From positions 6,672,924 through 6,736,923 of the forward strand of contig CM041198.1 of the NCBI GenBank assembly GCA_023078555.1: a stretch of 64,000 nucleotides of DNA. Direction: 5' to 3'. Below the pieces are notes generated by a model. It ran no database searches. It saw nothing but the letters and a program-made list of their open reading frames with translations, and had not been told where the DNA came from. The DNA is from Ulva prolifera (lineage: Eukaryota; Chlorophyta; Ulvophyceae; Ulvales; Ulvaceae). The stretch's first letter is position 1; every line of letters starts with the position of its first letter. Shown piece after piece: positions 33,341 to 46,261 of the stretch. A program made the translations under genes and the position numbers.

Positions 33341-36300
33341 ATGGAAGGGAATGATGATACGGGATCGGCTGTCAGTGAGCGTGAGGTCGCAGCTGTCACA
33401 CTGAACCTGGCCCGCCTTCATGACTTGATCGACGACCGGCGCGCAGCAGCGGTTCAAGCAGCCAGGACTTTCTGTCATGAAGAACATATTCCATCAGTAG
33501 CAATTCTTTCGAATGAGTCGCTACAGGTACGTGGAACTCCTGCGGGATTCGTTCAGTTTTTCACTTCATGTCATCGCGTAACTGGCCAATTGCCATCCGT
33601 GGAGCCATGGCAGTCAATGGAAACATCGAGTTAAAGCTACAGGCACCCGACATGGTGGCATGGGCCTCCGTCAGTTTTGCTTGTGAAATTTGGCACATCC
33701 ACATGACACGCCCCGTTGCCTGTATGTGAGGCCTTGCGAACACAGAGATGTGTTGGAATGCAATCATAGAACGTACCTCCTGAGTATGTCCGTGCTGTCG
33801 AATGCAAGGTAGACCGCCGTGGGGGGTTACCCAGCAGCGAGACTGTAGCGTGTGGCATTGCCCGAACCTTGCCAGAATACCCGTACATGCAGCAGCAACA
33901 GCAGACATCAAGTCAAAGTTGAACAGTTTCAAGGTCCAGTACTCTGCATGTGCATGGATCATAGCTTGTAAGGAAGATCTCATGTAACGGTGTGAACGCA
34001 GGTCCGCATACCCATGCCCGACATCCTGGCAGCAATAGAGGATATTTCAGCATCTCCAGTCGCAGAAGGCATAAGCAATGGTGGCTACGTCGATCTTGAC
34101 CCTGCGACCATCACACCCGAGGGCATGCACCTGCTCCAAGCATGCTTTGTAAATCGAGAGCTCAAGATGGCAGAGGACAAGGTGCACGTTCCTCCAGGTT
34201 CTGGGGCTGAGCCCGTTGCACGTGATTATGTTGCTTCATCATAAATTATTCTTTCGTGCAGGCGGTCCACCTGCTTCATATTTGTATTCAATTGAGGATT
34301 GATCACCTATTTGTGTGTCTTGACGAGCAGCCAGAAACTTACGTCACAGACACCAACTTCCTCGCCCTCACCACTTGTCTCTTCGATCACGATAAAACAC
34401 GCGGTCGATTGCTCCAATTTTGCCTGCATCGACTCTATAGCCTCTGGCCCAAGCTCGTCACAAGGTGCCCACGCAGCTTGCGCCAGTTGTTGGAGTCGTG
34501 TGCCAATGCACCATTCAGTGACGTCCTCGTGGATGCGTTCAGCCTCTGCGCTGATCCAAACTTTGGTGGCTGCTGCAATGCAAGGTGTGCCACCGCTGCT
34601 GTCCTCAGCATCCCGCGACAGCCGCTGACATCCAGGGCTGATGCTGATGATATGTCCCCACACCGTGACGCGCAGCACTCATCTTCCAATGAGAGCGACT
34701 GCATGCATGTGCTCCTTCGTAGTCGTGGTGTCTGTCTGCTGTGCATGTTTTGATCCTGGACGTGGCTGCTTTGACCACCAGCATCCCTCCCTGCGCCAGG
34801 GCTACAGGCCCATGCAGGAGTGCAGCCGGCCGCATGTCTTACAGACGTATCAACTTGGTCAACTGGATCCAAGTGCTTATCACGACTAGGTGGTGGCAGT
34901 GTCGGCTGCCGACACGGCACAACTTTGTGGTCAGTCCGTACTTTCATGCATGCGCACGGCGACTGCAGCACACATCGCCTGTCGTCGGTCATTTCACCAC
35001 TGGTGCCGCTGACCAACCTGGGCATATCCGCTGCCGGACCAGACACGGCCACCCACACATTCTGCTTCAACATCTTCTATATCGATGTTGAAGATATGTT
35101 TCCGGTGCTTCAATAGCCGCACACCCCCGCAGTTGCAGCACTCACGCTCCCCCCCCCCCCCCCCCCCTCTCCCGGCATATATGTTCACCACCATTCTGCC
35201 ACGTGCTCGGCTGCTCCCTGCGCTGCTTCGCCATGCCTGCACCCGGGCCTCCCAGGCTCCAAATCCATGCCATGACAGCTGAACCACTCTGATTCTGTTT
35301 CACACTCTGATCCATGACAGCTGAACAAGACCGGTCCTGCAACTCTGATCCTGTGCCGACGCATGCTGGTTGTTCCGCGGCCAGGGTGAGTGCCGCGCCG
35401 CCTGCAGGGGGGGGTACGGCATGCTGCTGCACCTGCTGCGCCGGGAGCACACAGAGGCGCAATGCAAGCACTTCCAGTCCGCGGTGACGCGCATCAGCAA
35501 CCTGCAGCACAAGCCGCTCGTGCTGCTGCCGTACCTCTTTGCGAAGCAGCTCTGCCCGAGCGGCCTCACGTGCCCGCACTGCCACGCTCACCTCCTCTAC
35601 ATCCTGCTGCGCACGAAGTGCACGCCGACGAAGGCGGGCGTCGTGACGGAGATCCACAGCAGCGCGAGCAGCTGCGTCGTGATCTGGAAGGTGCCGCGCT
35701 TCCGGCAGCTGAGCCAGCCGACGTACAGCTTTGACTTCCGGACGCCCCAGAACCGCGTGCTCCACATGCGCATCGACCCCCGGGTGCGCCCCCGCATGCA
35801 TGCGCATGCATGCACCCTGTGCGCGCCCACGCCGTGCGGGCACCACCTGGAGTTTCCCGCGCGTGTGTGGGGCTGCTGGTGTGTCAGGAACACCAAGCCG
35901 CTGCCTGCGACGATGCGTGCGTCGGCTCGCGGGCGCAGCTCACGGCTGGCGGTCTCACGATCTGGGGAACGCCGGGCGGATTGTATTTATGTGCTGCGCT
36001 GGCCTGGTCAGTAGGGGCAGCCGTGGCCGGTCGTGTGTACAGGCGCTGCGCCCCGCATGCGCTGTGCGCGCAGCGCAGCGGCCGCTGTACGCTCACGCCC
36101 CCCACAGTTGCCGGCCCCGCGCGAGCGGCGGGCATGGGCATGTGCGCCGGGCCGCCTTGCAGCGCCCTCAGGGCTGCTGTTCAGAAAGTAGACCTGGATA
36201 TCAAAATTGATCTGTGTGAGTCGGCCGGATCGTTGTGTGTGGCCTGACGTGGGTTTGCATGCAGGGGTTTGGCCGGGGCCGGGACTCGCACCTGTCGGTG

Positions 36301-36567
36301 TTCTTCAAGGAGTCGCAGGCCCTCGAGGAGGACGTCAACTTCCACTTTGTGCTCGGCGTCACGAGCAGCAGCCAGGACGCGTTTGTCAAGCCGATGCTCA
36401 ACTGCGTGCTGTCCAAGAGCCGCCGCGAGTACACCGGCCGGCAGGCCTTCATGCCCCTCGAGATGATCCAGAACGGCGGCTACATCGAGCCTGACGGCAG
36501 CCTGCTCATCATGCTCGAGATCGTCGAGCTGCCCTCCGAGCCCGCCGCCGCGACGACGGAGCAGTGA
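33341..36567 (+). CDS. TRAF/MATH-domain protein with unrecognised N-terminal region
   Basis: Five exons with matching phases: 33341-33526, 34002-34181, 34262-34584, 35408-35783 and 36265-36567 (stop); 455 residues. The C-terminal part (about 310-450) fits a TRAF/MATH beta-sandwich: CVVIWKVPRFRQL, YSFDF, LHMRIDPRGFGRGRDSHLSV, DVNFHFVLGV, and a final GGYIEPDGSLLIMLEIVEL. MATH domains bind short peptides in partner proteins. Residues 1-300 match nothing I recognise. They are mostly helical and include a Cys/His cluster (CPSGLTCPHCHAHLLYIL, about 290) that could bind zinc, but there is no RING finger, zf-TRAF pair or BTB domain. It may be an adaptor, possibly linked to ubiquitin. The start ATG opens the first good frame; a longer 5' exon is possible. 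The intron before exon 4 carries a 19-base C tract (35149-35167). Confidence 0.7.
35149..35167 (+). repeat. Poly-C tract (19 C)
   Basis: Homopolymer run within intron 3 of the TRAF-domain gene. Confidence 0.9.
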
Positions 36568-37078
36568 CGCGGCGGCGGCAGGACGGCTACAGTGCGCCGC
36601 CGAAGGGTGCGGGGCGCGATGCGTGCAGCGGGCCTGCGGCCGCGGGCCGTCACGAGGAGGACCAGCTGCGGCCTCCGCTGGTGTCTGGTGCAGATCGGCG
36701 CGGCACGGCGGAGTGATGCGTGGGGCGGGACACGCGCAACGGCCGGTGCACCAGTGGAGGCGGCCCCATGTGGCTGGGCAGCCGGGGGGCTGTCAGTCGA
36801 CCGCATGCAGCTGGCCAGATTGTGCCGCCGCCGGCTGAAGCGGCCTGCGCTGTCTTCCACGCGCCCGTGGCACTGAACGACGCCCTTACGCCGTTGCCAC
36901 TAAGCCTGCCCTGCGCCGGTCACGCGACAGCACCGGCTGCACGCCCAGCGCACCGGAAGTTCCTGTAGAGTGCTGAAGAGCTGGGGACAGCGCCTGTGAA
37001 TTCACATTGTCTGGGGGGGGGAGGGGGTGGGGGGGGGTTTGCGTGATCATACCGCTGCCGTTCATTGGAACGCTGCAG

Positions 37079-37429
37079 GGCTCATCGGGCCCTACGGCCC
37101 GCTGGTGCAGGAGCAGCTGCTGCGTAGGTGCAGCTGCGACTGAGGCGCCGTCGCATTCTGAGCATGTTCGCAGAGCGCGCCCGCTGTCTTTCTCGCGTGC
37201 GTTCTCGATGCAATTTTGAGGTTGGCTGATTGGTGGAAAAGCAGAGTTCGAGTTGTGTGTATGTATGACAGAGCGGGCGGGGTCCTGAGCAACAGCCCTG
37301 AGCGGGGGTGGAGCTCACTGTATGTATGTCCACAGATGCGGGGAGCGCCACGCCGTGGCGACCTCGCTGCTTTTCGCTGAGCTGCAGCACCGCCGGGACA
37401 ATGGCAAGATAGAGGTCTCGGGTTTCCAG
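37079..37429 (+). CDS. Two orphan exons of an unidentified gene
   Basis: Exon 37079-37127 (LIGPYGPLVQEQLLR) ends with two bases of a codon, and exon 37336-37429 (CGERHAVATSLLFAELQ, then RRDNGKIEVSGFQ) starts with the one base needed. Both have good splice sites (TGCAG acceptors, GTGCAG and GTATAG donors). The joined text is clearly protein-like: a helix-rich piece ending in a beta strand. It resembles the size and pattern of a winged-helix end as in kleisin C-termini, but this is only an impression. No 5' or 3' exons could be joined; the frame at 37702-37840 (MYEALLNSEERVTELYSDDM) may be one. It could be a decayed gene or one whose other exons I missed. Confidence 0.4.
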
Positions 37430-39430
37430 GTATAGTGAAATGGCGATTACCGTGTTCTATTCATGAACTTGCTTTTGCTGGGAGTTGTTTACAACCATGT
37501 GGTAAGTGACCATGGCCTGTGCTTCAGGGCCTGGTGTATGCTGCTTGTACCTGCCAGGCACTCTCTGTTGTCAGTCGCCTCGCGTGCACAAACGCGGCTC
37601 TCACACATGGTTGATGCAAGCCTTTGCCGTTCCTGTGGCTCACGGTGTCTGACATGTGGCACGGAAGAAAACTCTGACGAAGCGGCTCACACACATGTTG
37701 ATTGAAGTCATCTGTCATGTATGAGGCCCTTTTGAATTCAGAAGAAAGAGTCACAGAGCTGTACTCCGATGACATGCTACCAAATTCTGGAAGCATTTAC
37801 ATGATCCCGAATGTGACAAAGGATCTCAGTTTTCGAGACCTGTGCTGTACGCAGCACGGGTGTCCGCGATCCATGCTATACCCACCGCTTGGGCTAGCTA
37901 GTACAGCTGTGTGCGACCTTGACAGCTGATCATTTCTCTCAAAAGTAGAGTTCAGTCTGTGTGTCCCAAGGTCGGGAAGTGAGGTAGCAGCGCAAGGACA
38001 CCGTATAGGATCAGAAACACCACCTGCGGACGAAGGCGCAGCAAAACATTTTTAGGTTGTGCAGGGCAGGCTTACTGCTGTGTACGTGCATGCATTCGCA
38101 GTCTGTGCTACCAGCGCCGCTGTGCCATCTGTGAAGGGGCGTCATGCATACATACAAGGCAATCTGTTCGCATACTGGGCAATTCGCCGGCATTGTTGCC
38201 ATCCAAGCGTGCTTGAGGTTTTTTGCATCTCCTGCCATGAGAAACACCGATTGTCAAGCAGATAGTCCCTGCCTCGCCAGGTCTCCAGTGATCAGTAAGT
38301 ACTGAAACAGCCGTGGCCTTCCTTGGCGCTGGTGCATTGCTTCGGACTTCCATCAATCAGAAGCACAGTGTATTAAACATGTCTCCTTGGCCTACCGTGC
38401 CACCACAACGGCCCGGGGTCGCGCCAATTAGGCAACACAAGGCACAATCATTTCGCGACGTTGTCCTTACAGTAGGTAAGCAATTGCACGCTCCTAAGGG
38501 ACTAAGCGGGCACACATGTTAGCTCATGTTGTATGCGTTCGTTTATGAACCTGCACACAGTATCAGGTAGGGTCCGGTTCGACCACTACTCACGTTGCGA
38601 GGTACAACGCATGCAACTCGAAACAAACTCCAAACGTGAAGGCCGCCATTGCCAACATAGAAAGATCATGCAGTCATCTTCGAGTGATCATGTATGTTGA
38701 ATGTGGCATGCCGGCGACGAGCAGAGTGGTGCAGAGACCAGTTGAAGACCAGGCGAGCCCCGAAATGGTATGAGCGGCTGCAAGAGGGCAGCAGCAAATT
38801 CTGGTCCTGATGAAAGTATTACACAGTTTACATGAAGGTGACACAAGCCCATGTACAGGCGACCAAGCCCAGATTCGGCTTTATTGCCCTGCCAGAGCAA
38901 TGCATAGCGTTCAGGCTGGCCATTTTCTGACCCTGATGTGATATCATCTGCAGGGTCCCATTGGATACTTCGGCACAATGGCTGCATGTGCTTTTGTGCA
39001 CACAATTATGCACTTGAAAAACATACAGGCCCATGAAATTGCAGCGCCACTACCAGAAATCGTCATAGCCTTGCGTCCGGCGCCCAAACGGATGAGGCCG
39101 CCGGGGAGGATGGAAATCGAAGCCGGCTTCTTCATACGTGAAGCCCCAGCTATCTGCACAACAGCATGGACCTGTGTCTCAAGCCACCCACTCACATGAT
39201 GCACAACAGCCCGTCGCATGACAATGGCAAACAGAGCAGCCACACCAACAGGGCACATCAGGGCGCCACAAGTCGTCCAGCAATCTGTCACAACTCTTCA
39301 CAAGGATCGGCCACTCCACCCGGGACGGACACACGCTCTTCGCAGGCATGGCCATTCGCCGTATTCATCTGTCCGAGGTGGTGTGGTCGACCAGTGGCAC
39401 CACAGGCGGAGACCATTACAGGGCATTCCG
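37430..39430. other. No supported gene
   Basis: Contains one protein-like plus frame at 37702-37840 and a plus/minus frame pair at 38.95-39.25 kb of undecidable strand. It includes the 3' flank of the minus-strand DnaJ gene. No RNA gene or strong repeat is seen. Confidence 0.35.
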
Positions 39431-42400
39431 TCACAGAAACATCCCATCATGGGGACGCCACAGGACGAATCCAGCACTTGAAGATTCCAGCACAGGGGCC
39501 ATTCCATCACAGGGGGCCAGGGAAGAGGAGGCCGCACCGTAGCGGGCGGCGGGCCCGCCGCCGCCGCCGAGCTCGCGCGCACACTTGTCGCGCTTCACGT
39601 TGTCAGACAGCACCGTGCACGCCTCGTTGATGACCTTGAAGAGGTCGTCGGCGGCGGCGACGACGCGGTCGTGCAGGCCGGTATCGCGCACCGCGAGCGG
39701 TGGGCCGCTCAGGCTCGGCGCATACGCGCACCCCGTGCGCGCCTTGTCCGGGTGGTTGCCGAGCGCGAGCTTCCGGTACGCGCTCCGCACGTCCGCAGCC
39801 TGTGCACACAACGCGACCGCCTCAGATGACTGACGGCCCGCTCTTGCTCCGGCCGGCGCTTGCTCACGCACGAAACTCTCAAACTGCGGACTTGCTGGCA
39901 GGGATGATTGCGCGACCGTTGGAATACGAGCGTAGCTGCGTGTAACGGGGGCAGCGGAGAGAAGGACAGGGGCCACATTGTCAGTGACTGCATGAGAGCG
40001 TCGGCACCGGCGTAGCCAGAGAATTGCCACAGCGCAGTGGAGTGCTGCGGAGTGAAGCGGGCCACTCTGCAGCCGCTGCATCACGCCGCAGCAGGAGGCA
40101 CTGGCATGTTGACCGCCAAGAGGGTCTCCCCCAGATATATACGGAAACAAAAAACTGCACACTGAACTGAGTGGAGTGGGAGGGGGGCGCACGGTGGCGG
40201 TGAGCGGGAGGTGCAGGAGCTTGAAGTGGTGAGGCGTGCCGCCGCGGGTCTCGGAGACGCGGAGGTCGGCGATGCGTTGGCGCATCGCCGCCTGGCCGCC
40301 GCCCGCCGCGGTGCCGCCGGGGCACGCCTGCAGCGCCTGCAGGAAGGAGAGCGCGGCGCCGGGGCGGCGCACCGCCTCATGCAGGGAGGCGAGGCGGGAG
40401 AGGACCTTGTGGAAGGAGGGGTCCAGGGCGCGCGCACGGCCGCAGTCGGCGAGCGCGTCCACCCACTTCTCCTGCGCCTGCACGGCCCGATTCGGCGCAC
40501 GTCAGACACTTTCACAGCGGCAGATCAGGGCGGGGATGCGGGGCGGGTTGCGTCATGCATGAGACAAGCGCCTGAGGCTGCGTCACAGTTCACGCTCCAC
40601 TGTCCGACAAATGCAGGCACGATCACACTGACGCCGGGACATGGGGCAGTGGCACCAACACAACACGCAGGCGGGCCGCAAGAACAGCTCGACCCCGAGA
40701 CTGCCACTCGCATGCTGGACGCAGTCGGCACTGGATCCAAATCTGCGCCCCACACCCCCACAGGCACCAGCAGTGCCCAGGAGCTGCAGCCATGAACACG
40801 CGTCACGAAGTGCACCTGGTACGCCGCCGCGCGGTTGCTGTACAGCCTTGCCCAGAAGGCCGGTGCCGCGACGCGGCGCTCCCCGAGCGCGAGCGTGTAC
40901 AGCCGCGCCGCCTCCTCGTACCGCTTGTCCGTGAACGCCGCGTTGCCCGCGCTGCGGCCCTGCAGCACCTGCCGCAGGTCCGCGACGCGCTCCCGCACGT
41001 GCGCCGCGGGCGGCAGCGGCACCCGCCGCCCGGCCGCGCCGCCCGCGAGACCCCGCTCAAGCGCGACCGCATCCGCCGGCTCGGAGCGCTCGAGCGCCTC
41101 GAGGTCCCCAAGGCCACACTCCAGCCGCGCGACACACTTCTCGAGTTCCCCCTCCGCGTACAGCGTCTCGCACTGCAGCCACCACGCCTGCAGCTTCGCG
41201 CGCGGGGCCTCCGCCCCAGCCACCGCGCTCCCCGCGGCGAGCGCCGCTGCCTCCGCCTGCCGCCACCGCCCGGCGCGCAGCAGCGCCGCCGCGTGCAGCA
41301 GGTTGACATCGAACGCCTCACACATGCGCTCGAGCAGCCGCTTCGCGTCCCGCTCGGCGGCGGCCACATCAGCGGCGGATTCGGCGGCTGCGACGGCGGC
41401 CCACAACGCGTCGAGTTCGGCGCAGGCCTGCCGGACCTCCGCGAGGCGCTGCGCGAGGGCGCGCGCGTCCGCGGCGGGCACCTGCGGCCGCGCCTGTGCC
41501 GCCGACAGCAGCGCGTCGGCCGCCGCAAAGTCCCCGAGGCGGAGGTGGCACTTTGCGGCGCGCTCGATCGCGCGCGTGAACCACGGCTGCACCTTGAGCG
41601 CATGCATGCAGTCCGCTAGCGCCTCCCGCACGCGCGCCTGCGCGCACACCCACCCATCAATGCACGCACATGCCAACAGCGATGAAACGGGCTATCATAT
41701 GGCGATGTGATCAAGCAGATCTACAGAAACACGGCAGATACAGCAACATAGCATCAGACGTGAGGTGGACCCCAAGCACAAGCTGCACCCCCATCCATGT
41801 GCCACAGGTGCGACACTGCAGACAGAAAAGCGACCAGTCAATCATCCACAGATCAGCAAGGCGTCGCTGTTTGCGGCTTGCCTGACAGGCACACCAGCGT
41901 TCCCCCCCGGAATAGAGCACCCCTACACCAGCAAGGTGAGGCTGACCACATCAGCCAAGGCACCACACGTAGCTACAAAATAGACGCAGGGGGGCCACGG
42001 CGCAGCCCAGGCCGCTGCGCACCTGCATCATGCGCGCGGCAGCGCGGTTGCCGAGGAGCAGCGCCATCTGCTCCGGGGGCGCCCGCTCGCCAAGGCTGTG
42101 CAGGACGTCGATGCTGCGGCTGTAGTCCACGACGGCCTCCGACCACTGCGACTCCTTGAACTTCTGGTTGCCCTGCCGGCGCAGCTTGTCGGCAGCCGAA
42201 AGCTTCGCCGCCGCGGCGTCCGCAGAGCCCGCCGGCGCAGCTCCGGAGGGCTGCACGTTCGGGGGAATGTGGTTCTCCTTTGCCTGAAGGCAGCAGCGTG
42301 GGTAAGCGGGGCCAACATGCGATGGAGGCTGGGTGGACTGCGGCAAAGTGTGCACATGCATCGGCCAAGATCCTCCGCTTACCGCCATGACGCAACAAAC

Positions 42401-45400
42401 ACACTGGCAGCCTTCGGCGCACTCAAGCAATTGCAGCGCACTCCCGCAGCGGCTCCACAAGGGCTGCTTCACGGAATGCCACTGCCACTTCAAACCCACC
42501 ACAGCTAGCTGCTCAACTCGCTCTAAGCTGCCAAGGCTGGCAGGTGAAGCGCCGGGCGGCGGCAGCACACACTTTTGGGGGGATGCGCACACCTGGTGGC
42601 CACACGGCGCCATGCCGCGCACATCGGGGTGCGCATCGGTGGGCCGCCGCGCCGTGTAGCGCTGCCGCGGTGGCGTCTGCGAGGCCAGTGGGGCCGCCTG
42701 CGGCCGCCCGGTCGACATCGGCGAGAAGTGCGCCCCACCCGCGGCCCACTCCCGTGGCGTCTCGTGCCCGGCACCTGGTCCTGCTGGTCCTGCCGCGGGT
42801 TGACCCGCCAAACCCGCCGCGCCTGGGGGTCGGGCAAACGCGCCTGTCGAATTGTCGCTTGCCGAAGACGCCGCCCCATGCTCCGCGTCAGAGTCGGATG
42901 TGTCACTGCCATGGGCCTGCTGCGGGGGCGGGGGTGGAGGGGGCCCCGCAGCAAAGAGCGGGGCCGGTGGCGCTCGCGCACCGGCAGCGGACGCTGCCGC
43001 GGCCGCAGCGCCTGCCGCTGGGGTATGGCTGGTCGCATGGATGTTGTCCCGGCGCATCCTGCATCAACCATTCTGTCAGAGTGGTGTGCATTTATGAGCT
43101 CACACTGACACACTCCTACCCGCTGTAAAACTTGCGCACTCTGCTGCAACACCTGCAGGAGCACAGGCATGCAGCAGGGGCGTGGCAGGACAAGCGTGGC
43201 ATCATCGGGAGGGCGAGCATACCGCATCGCCCTTGCGCGCCGGCGCGATGCGCTGCCGTTTGCCTGCGGTGCCCGGAACCAGGCCTCCGCATCGGCCGAG
43301 CCGCCAAAGGGGCTGCCGGCCGTGCTTGGGCCGTCGGTGGAGGGTGGAGTTGCGCCGGCGACAGGCCCCCGCGGTGCCCCCACAAACACCGGCGTCTCTG
43401 GGACCCCTGCCGGCGCGGCTCCGCCTGCAGCGGCTGCACCGAAGAGATTTACGTTTGCTGGCCGCTGCTCTGCCGGTCTCCCGAACCCTGTCCGCGCCAG
43501 AGGCGTCATCGGCGATCCGAACGGGTTTGGGGCCGCAGGGGGTGGCTTTGCAGTGGGCGAAGGGCAGAAGCCACCGAAGCCAAATGCATCAGGCCCCGCT
43601 GTCGCGGCCGGCTTGGAAGCACCGTGCTGGCTGTCATCTTGGCTGCCCTTGTCAAACACGCTTGGCGCTGCAGGGCGGGCGCTGGCTGCCGCGGCATTGG
43701 AGGCCGCCTCCGCAGCCGCAGGCTTGCCGAATGTAAAGGGATTGCTGAACGTGAACGGCACCGCAGGCTCCGGCGCTGCCGCCGTTGCTGCAGGAATGTC
43801 TGTTTGTGAGGTTCCGCTGGTTGCGCCTGCGCTCTTGGCCGCATCACGTGGCAGAGCTGCATCAGGCGAGAATGGGTTGATCGGCACAGCGGGCGGCGCA
43901 GCTGGCGCGGTGCTCTGTGCAGGGGCGCTCGTACTCGCCCCACTGCCCGCTGAGAACACCGGCAGGACACTCGCGGAAACACCGGGGTGCGTCCTGTCTG
44001 TGAGGTTCGCTTTCTGCTGCGGTGCATTTGGCTTCGTGGGCCCTTCAGCAGGGAGGGAGGCGTTGAACATCTGGGGGAAGGGAGCAGTGGGGCCCGAGGG
44101 AGCAGCGGCGCAGAATGTGAAGGCGGATTTGGGCTGTGATGCGGGCTGCCCAGAACTGCTGCCAGCCATCCAGCCGTTCACTGATGCTCCAGTCCCGCCA
44201 TTTGGCGGCTCAGAGGCGAGGGCTTCCCGAATAACATTTGCTGCCCTGGAGGTGTTAGACCTGTGGCACAGCAGGTCAGGTTATTGGCATGACGTCCATC
44301 CCTCGTCCGCAAAATCCAGGCTGCAACACACAACGCAGCGGTCAAGTCTCACACGAATGGCGTACCTGCCGCGACTTGAACAGCAACTCATTGAAAGTGC
44401 AGAGCAACACAGTGAGCTCATCAAAAGTGCACTCAGGAAAATAATGATAGCTCTCGGCCAACAACAAAGGATATGGGCAGCATTGTACAGCACTCATGGC
44501 CAAATCCAACAAATAATCACCAGTCAGCAGCACCTAAGCAATTACAATTACACTTGCACAGGTGCAGCGACCAGTCACGCATGTGACCAGAAACACACCT
44601 GGTGCCATTCAGCGGTGCTGCTGTGCCAGAGGTCTCGCCGGCACTGGCTTGCTTGAAGAAGTTGGGAGCTGCAGCTGCTGCTCGTGCCTTTGCAGGTGCG
44701 GCCGAGTCAGCGGCAGTTGCTGCACTGGCTTGCTTGGAGAAATCAGGAGCTGTAGCTACTGCTGGTGCCTTCGCAGGAGGTCGAGCATTCGAGGCTTGCG
44801 CAGGGGCTGCAGCAGCTGTGGCAATCTGAGCTCTTGGACGATGACGCCTTCCAGACGCCTTCCGTGGGGATGGTCTCTTGTGGGTGGACTCAGATTCAGA
44901 TGGCGCAGTGGCACCAGCGGAAGCATGAAACCGGAACTGAGAGTTTCGGTCTGATGTTGCGTTGTTGTCCCCAGCTTCACCTTTTCCAGGAAATCGTGCC
45001 GCTGTCCTAGGAGGGACCTGTGTGTGATGTGGGGGAACCACAGTGGCTCTGTCTAAAGACGGACCTGCTTCGTGGGCAGAATCTGTTCCCCCAGTACCAA
45101 ACCTACCTGCTGGCGACCAGTCCATGTGTCCTGTTGAGGGGGGAGTGGGGTAGCTTGGCACACTGTTCCCAGTGGTGGGTGCAACACTTGGTGTACCGCT
45201 TGCCTGCTGCCATCCATCCTCAGATTCTACACGACAGATACGCGATTAAAGAAGTGCTACTACAATTTCTGTGGGATGCTGCAAATACGTCATAGCAGTG
45301 TCGCCGCGATCACGCAGGTTCTGGAGCTGCGTGTGTACACTGCCAGCACAAAAGCGAGAGAAGTACCTTTCGTCGCTCGACCGAGCAGAGAAAAGGAGCT

Positions 45401-45676
45401 TGTCAGATTCTGAAGCTCGCTTTCGGACAAGAGCTCAGCAGCCAAGCGCGCCATTTTCAGACTGAGGCGTTCTGCCTTAGACTCTTCCAAGGAGGAAGCG
45501 CCCAACTCAAGCCTCTCATGTATCAATTCGGCCAGCCGAGCATCTTGATCAGCGCCAGCTGCGGGTAAATCGTCTACTTTGGTGCCCTGCCCGGACATTC
45601 TCATTCCGAAGCCCGACCGCTCGCGCTCCCTGGCTTGCTTCTCGGAAGGATACCTTCCGAAGCTGTGGCTGGACAT
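39431..45676 (-). CDS. DnaJ-TPR co-chaperone with FG-rich nucleoporin-like N-terminus
   Basis: Eight minus-strand exons fit in phase: 45676-45367, 45226-44599, 44260-43223, 43058-42593, 42283-42023, 41637-40816, 40477-40193 and 39799-39431; 1392 residues. Residues 1-800 are disordered and Ala/Pro/Ser-rich with FG-type motifs (PFTFSNPFTFGKP, FGFGGF, NPFGSPM, NLFGAA). Residues about 815-1270 form TPR repeats (ADKLRRQGNQKFKESQWSEA; AGNAAFTDKRYEEAARLYTL; YSNRAAAYQAQEKWVDALAD). A J domain follows (AADVRSAYRKLALGNHPDKA, HPD at about 1286; KVINEACTVLSD). Such proteins stimulate Hsp70 ATPase while the TPRs hold Hsp70/Hsp90 tails. Land plants have TPR-DnaJ proteins of similar size with an N-terminal FG-like region; I infer this is their algal counterpart. 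The last about 35 residues after the J domain are low-complexity. Confidence 0.88.
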
Positions 45677-46261
45677 TACAGCAGCCTCAACGGCGTTTAT
45701 CACTCATACTAATGTGAGCTCCTTACGCTGCAGAACTGCTGACCCACGGCTCCCCTCGGTCGTTCTGCAACGTATCTTATGCAGAGGTTTCAACCGCATA
45801 ACATTGATCTAAACTAATGACGATGCGTCATATAAGCCTCTGCAGAGGTGTCGATTCAGTGTTGTTGTACAGTACACGCCAGCCGGTTCCACTACTGTAG
45901 GCGTTCAAATACATTTACCAAGAGAGAGAAATGCAACCAGTCACATCGTTGTCAACATGTCTATCAAAACCAATGGCAGCTTTCTGCGGTCGGGAATGGC
46001 TTGCGCAGCGGGGCGTGCGGCTGTCGTCGTTGATCCAAAATAGTGCGCCTGAAACGGCACCAAAATCGCCAGGGCTGGTCCGTTCGCTACGCCACAGCAT
46101 GATCAGTGCAAGGCAGCAACCTCACATCACCATCTGAAACGTGCGTTGACATCGCTCGGTCCGACCTCCTGGATCTCCGGTGTCAGCGAACCTAGATGTC
46201 CCCCTGGTCCTCAGTGTGCTGATTGTTAACATCTCGAAAAACGACAGACCTTCCTGAAGCT
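45677..46261. other. Intergenic, no gene seen
   Basis: 5' flank of the DnaJ-TPR gene and 3' flank of the minus-strand gene ending at 46262. No exon or repeat is supported. Confidence 0.4.

Noticed and set aside
40792..41710. Long plus-strand frames opposite the DnaJ-TPR exons
   Set aside because: Their text is Arg/Ser-rich, while the minus strand gives clear TPR repeats with consistent splice phases.
44359..44540. Plus-strand coiled-coil-like frame (RLEQQLIESAEQHSELIKSA)
   Set aside because: It reads well but lies inside an intron of the minus-strand gene that is fixed by phase on both sides, and no joining exons were found.
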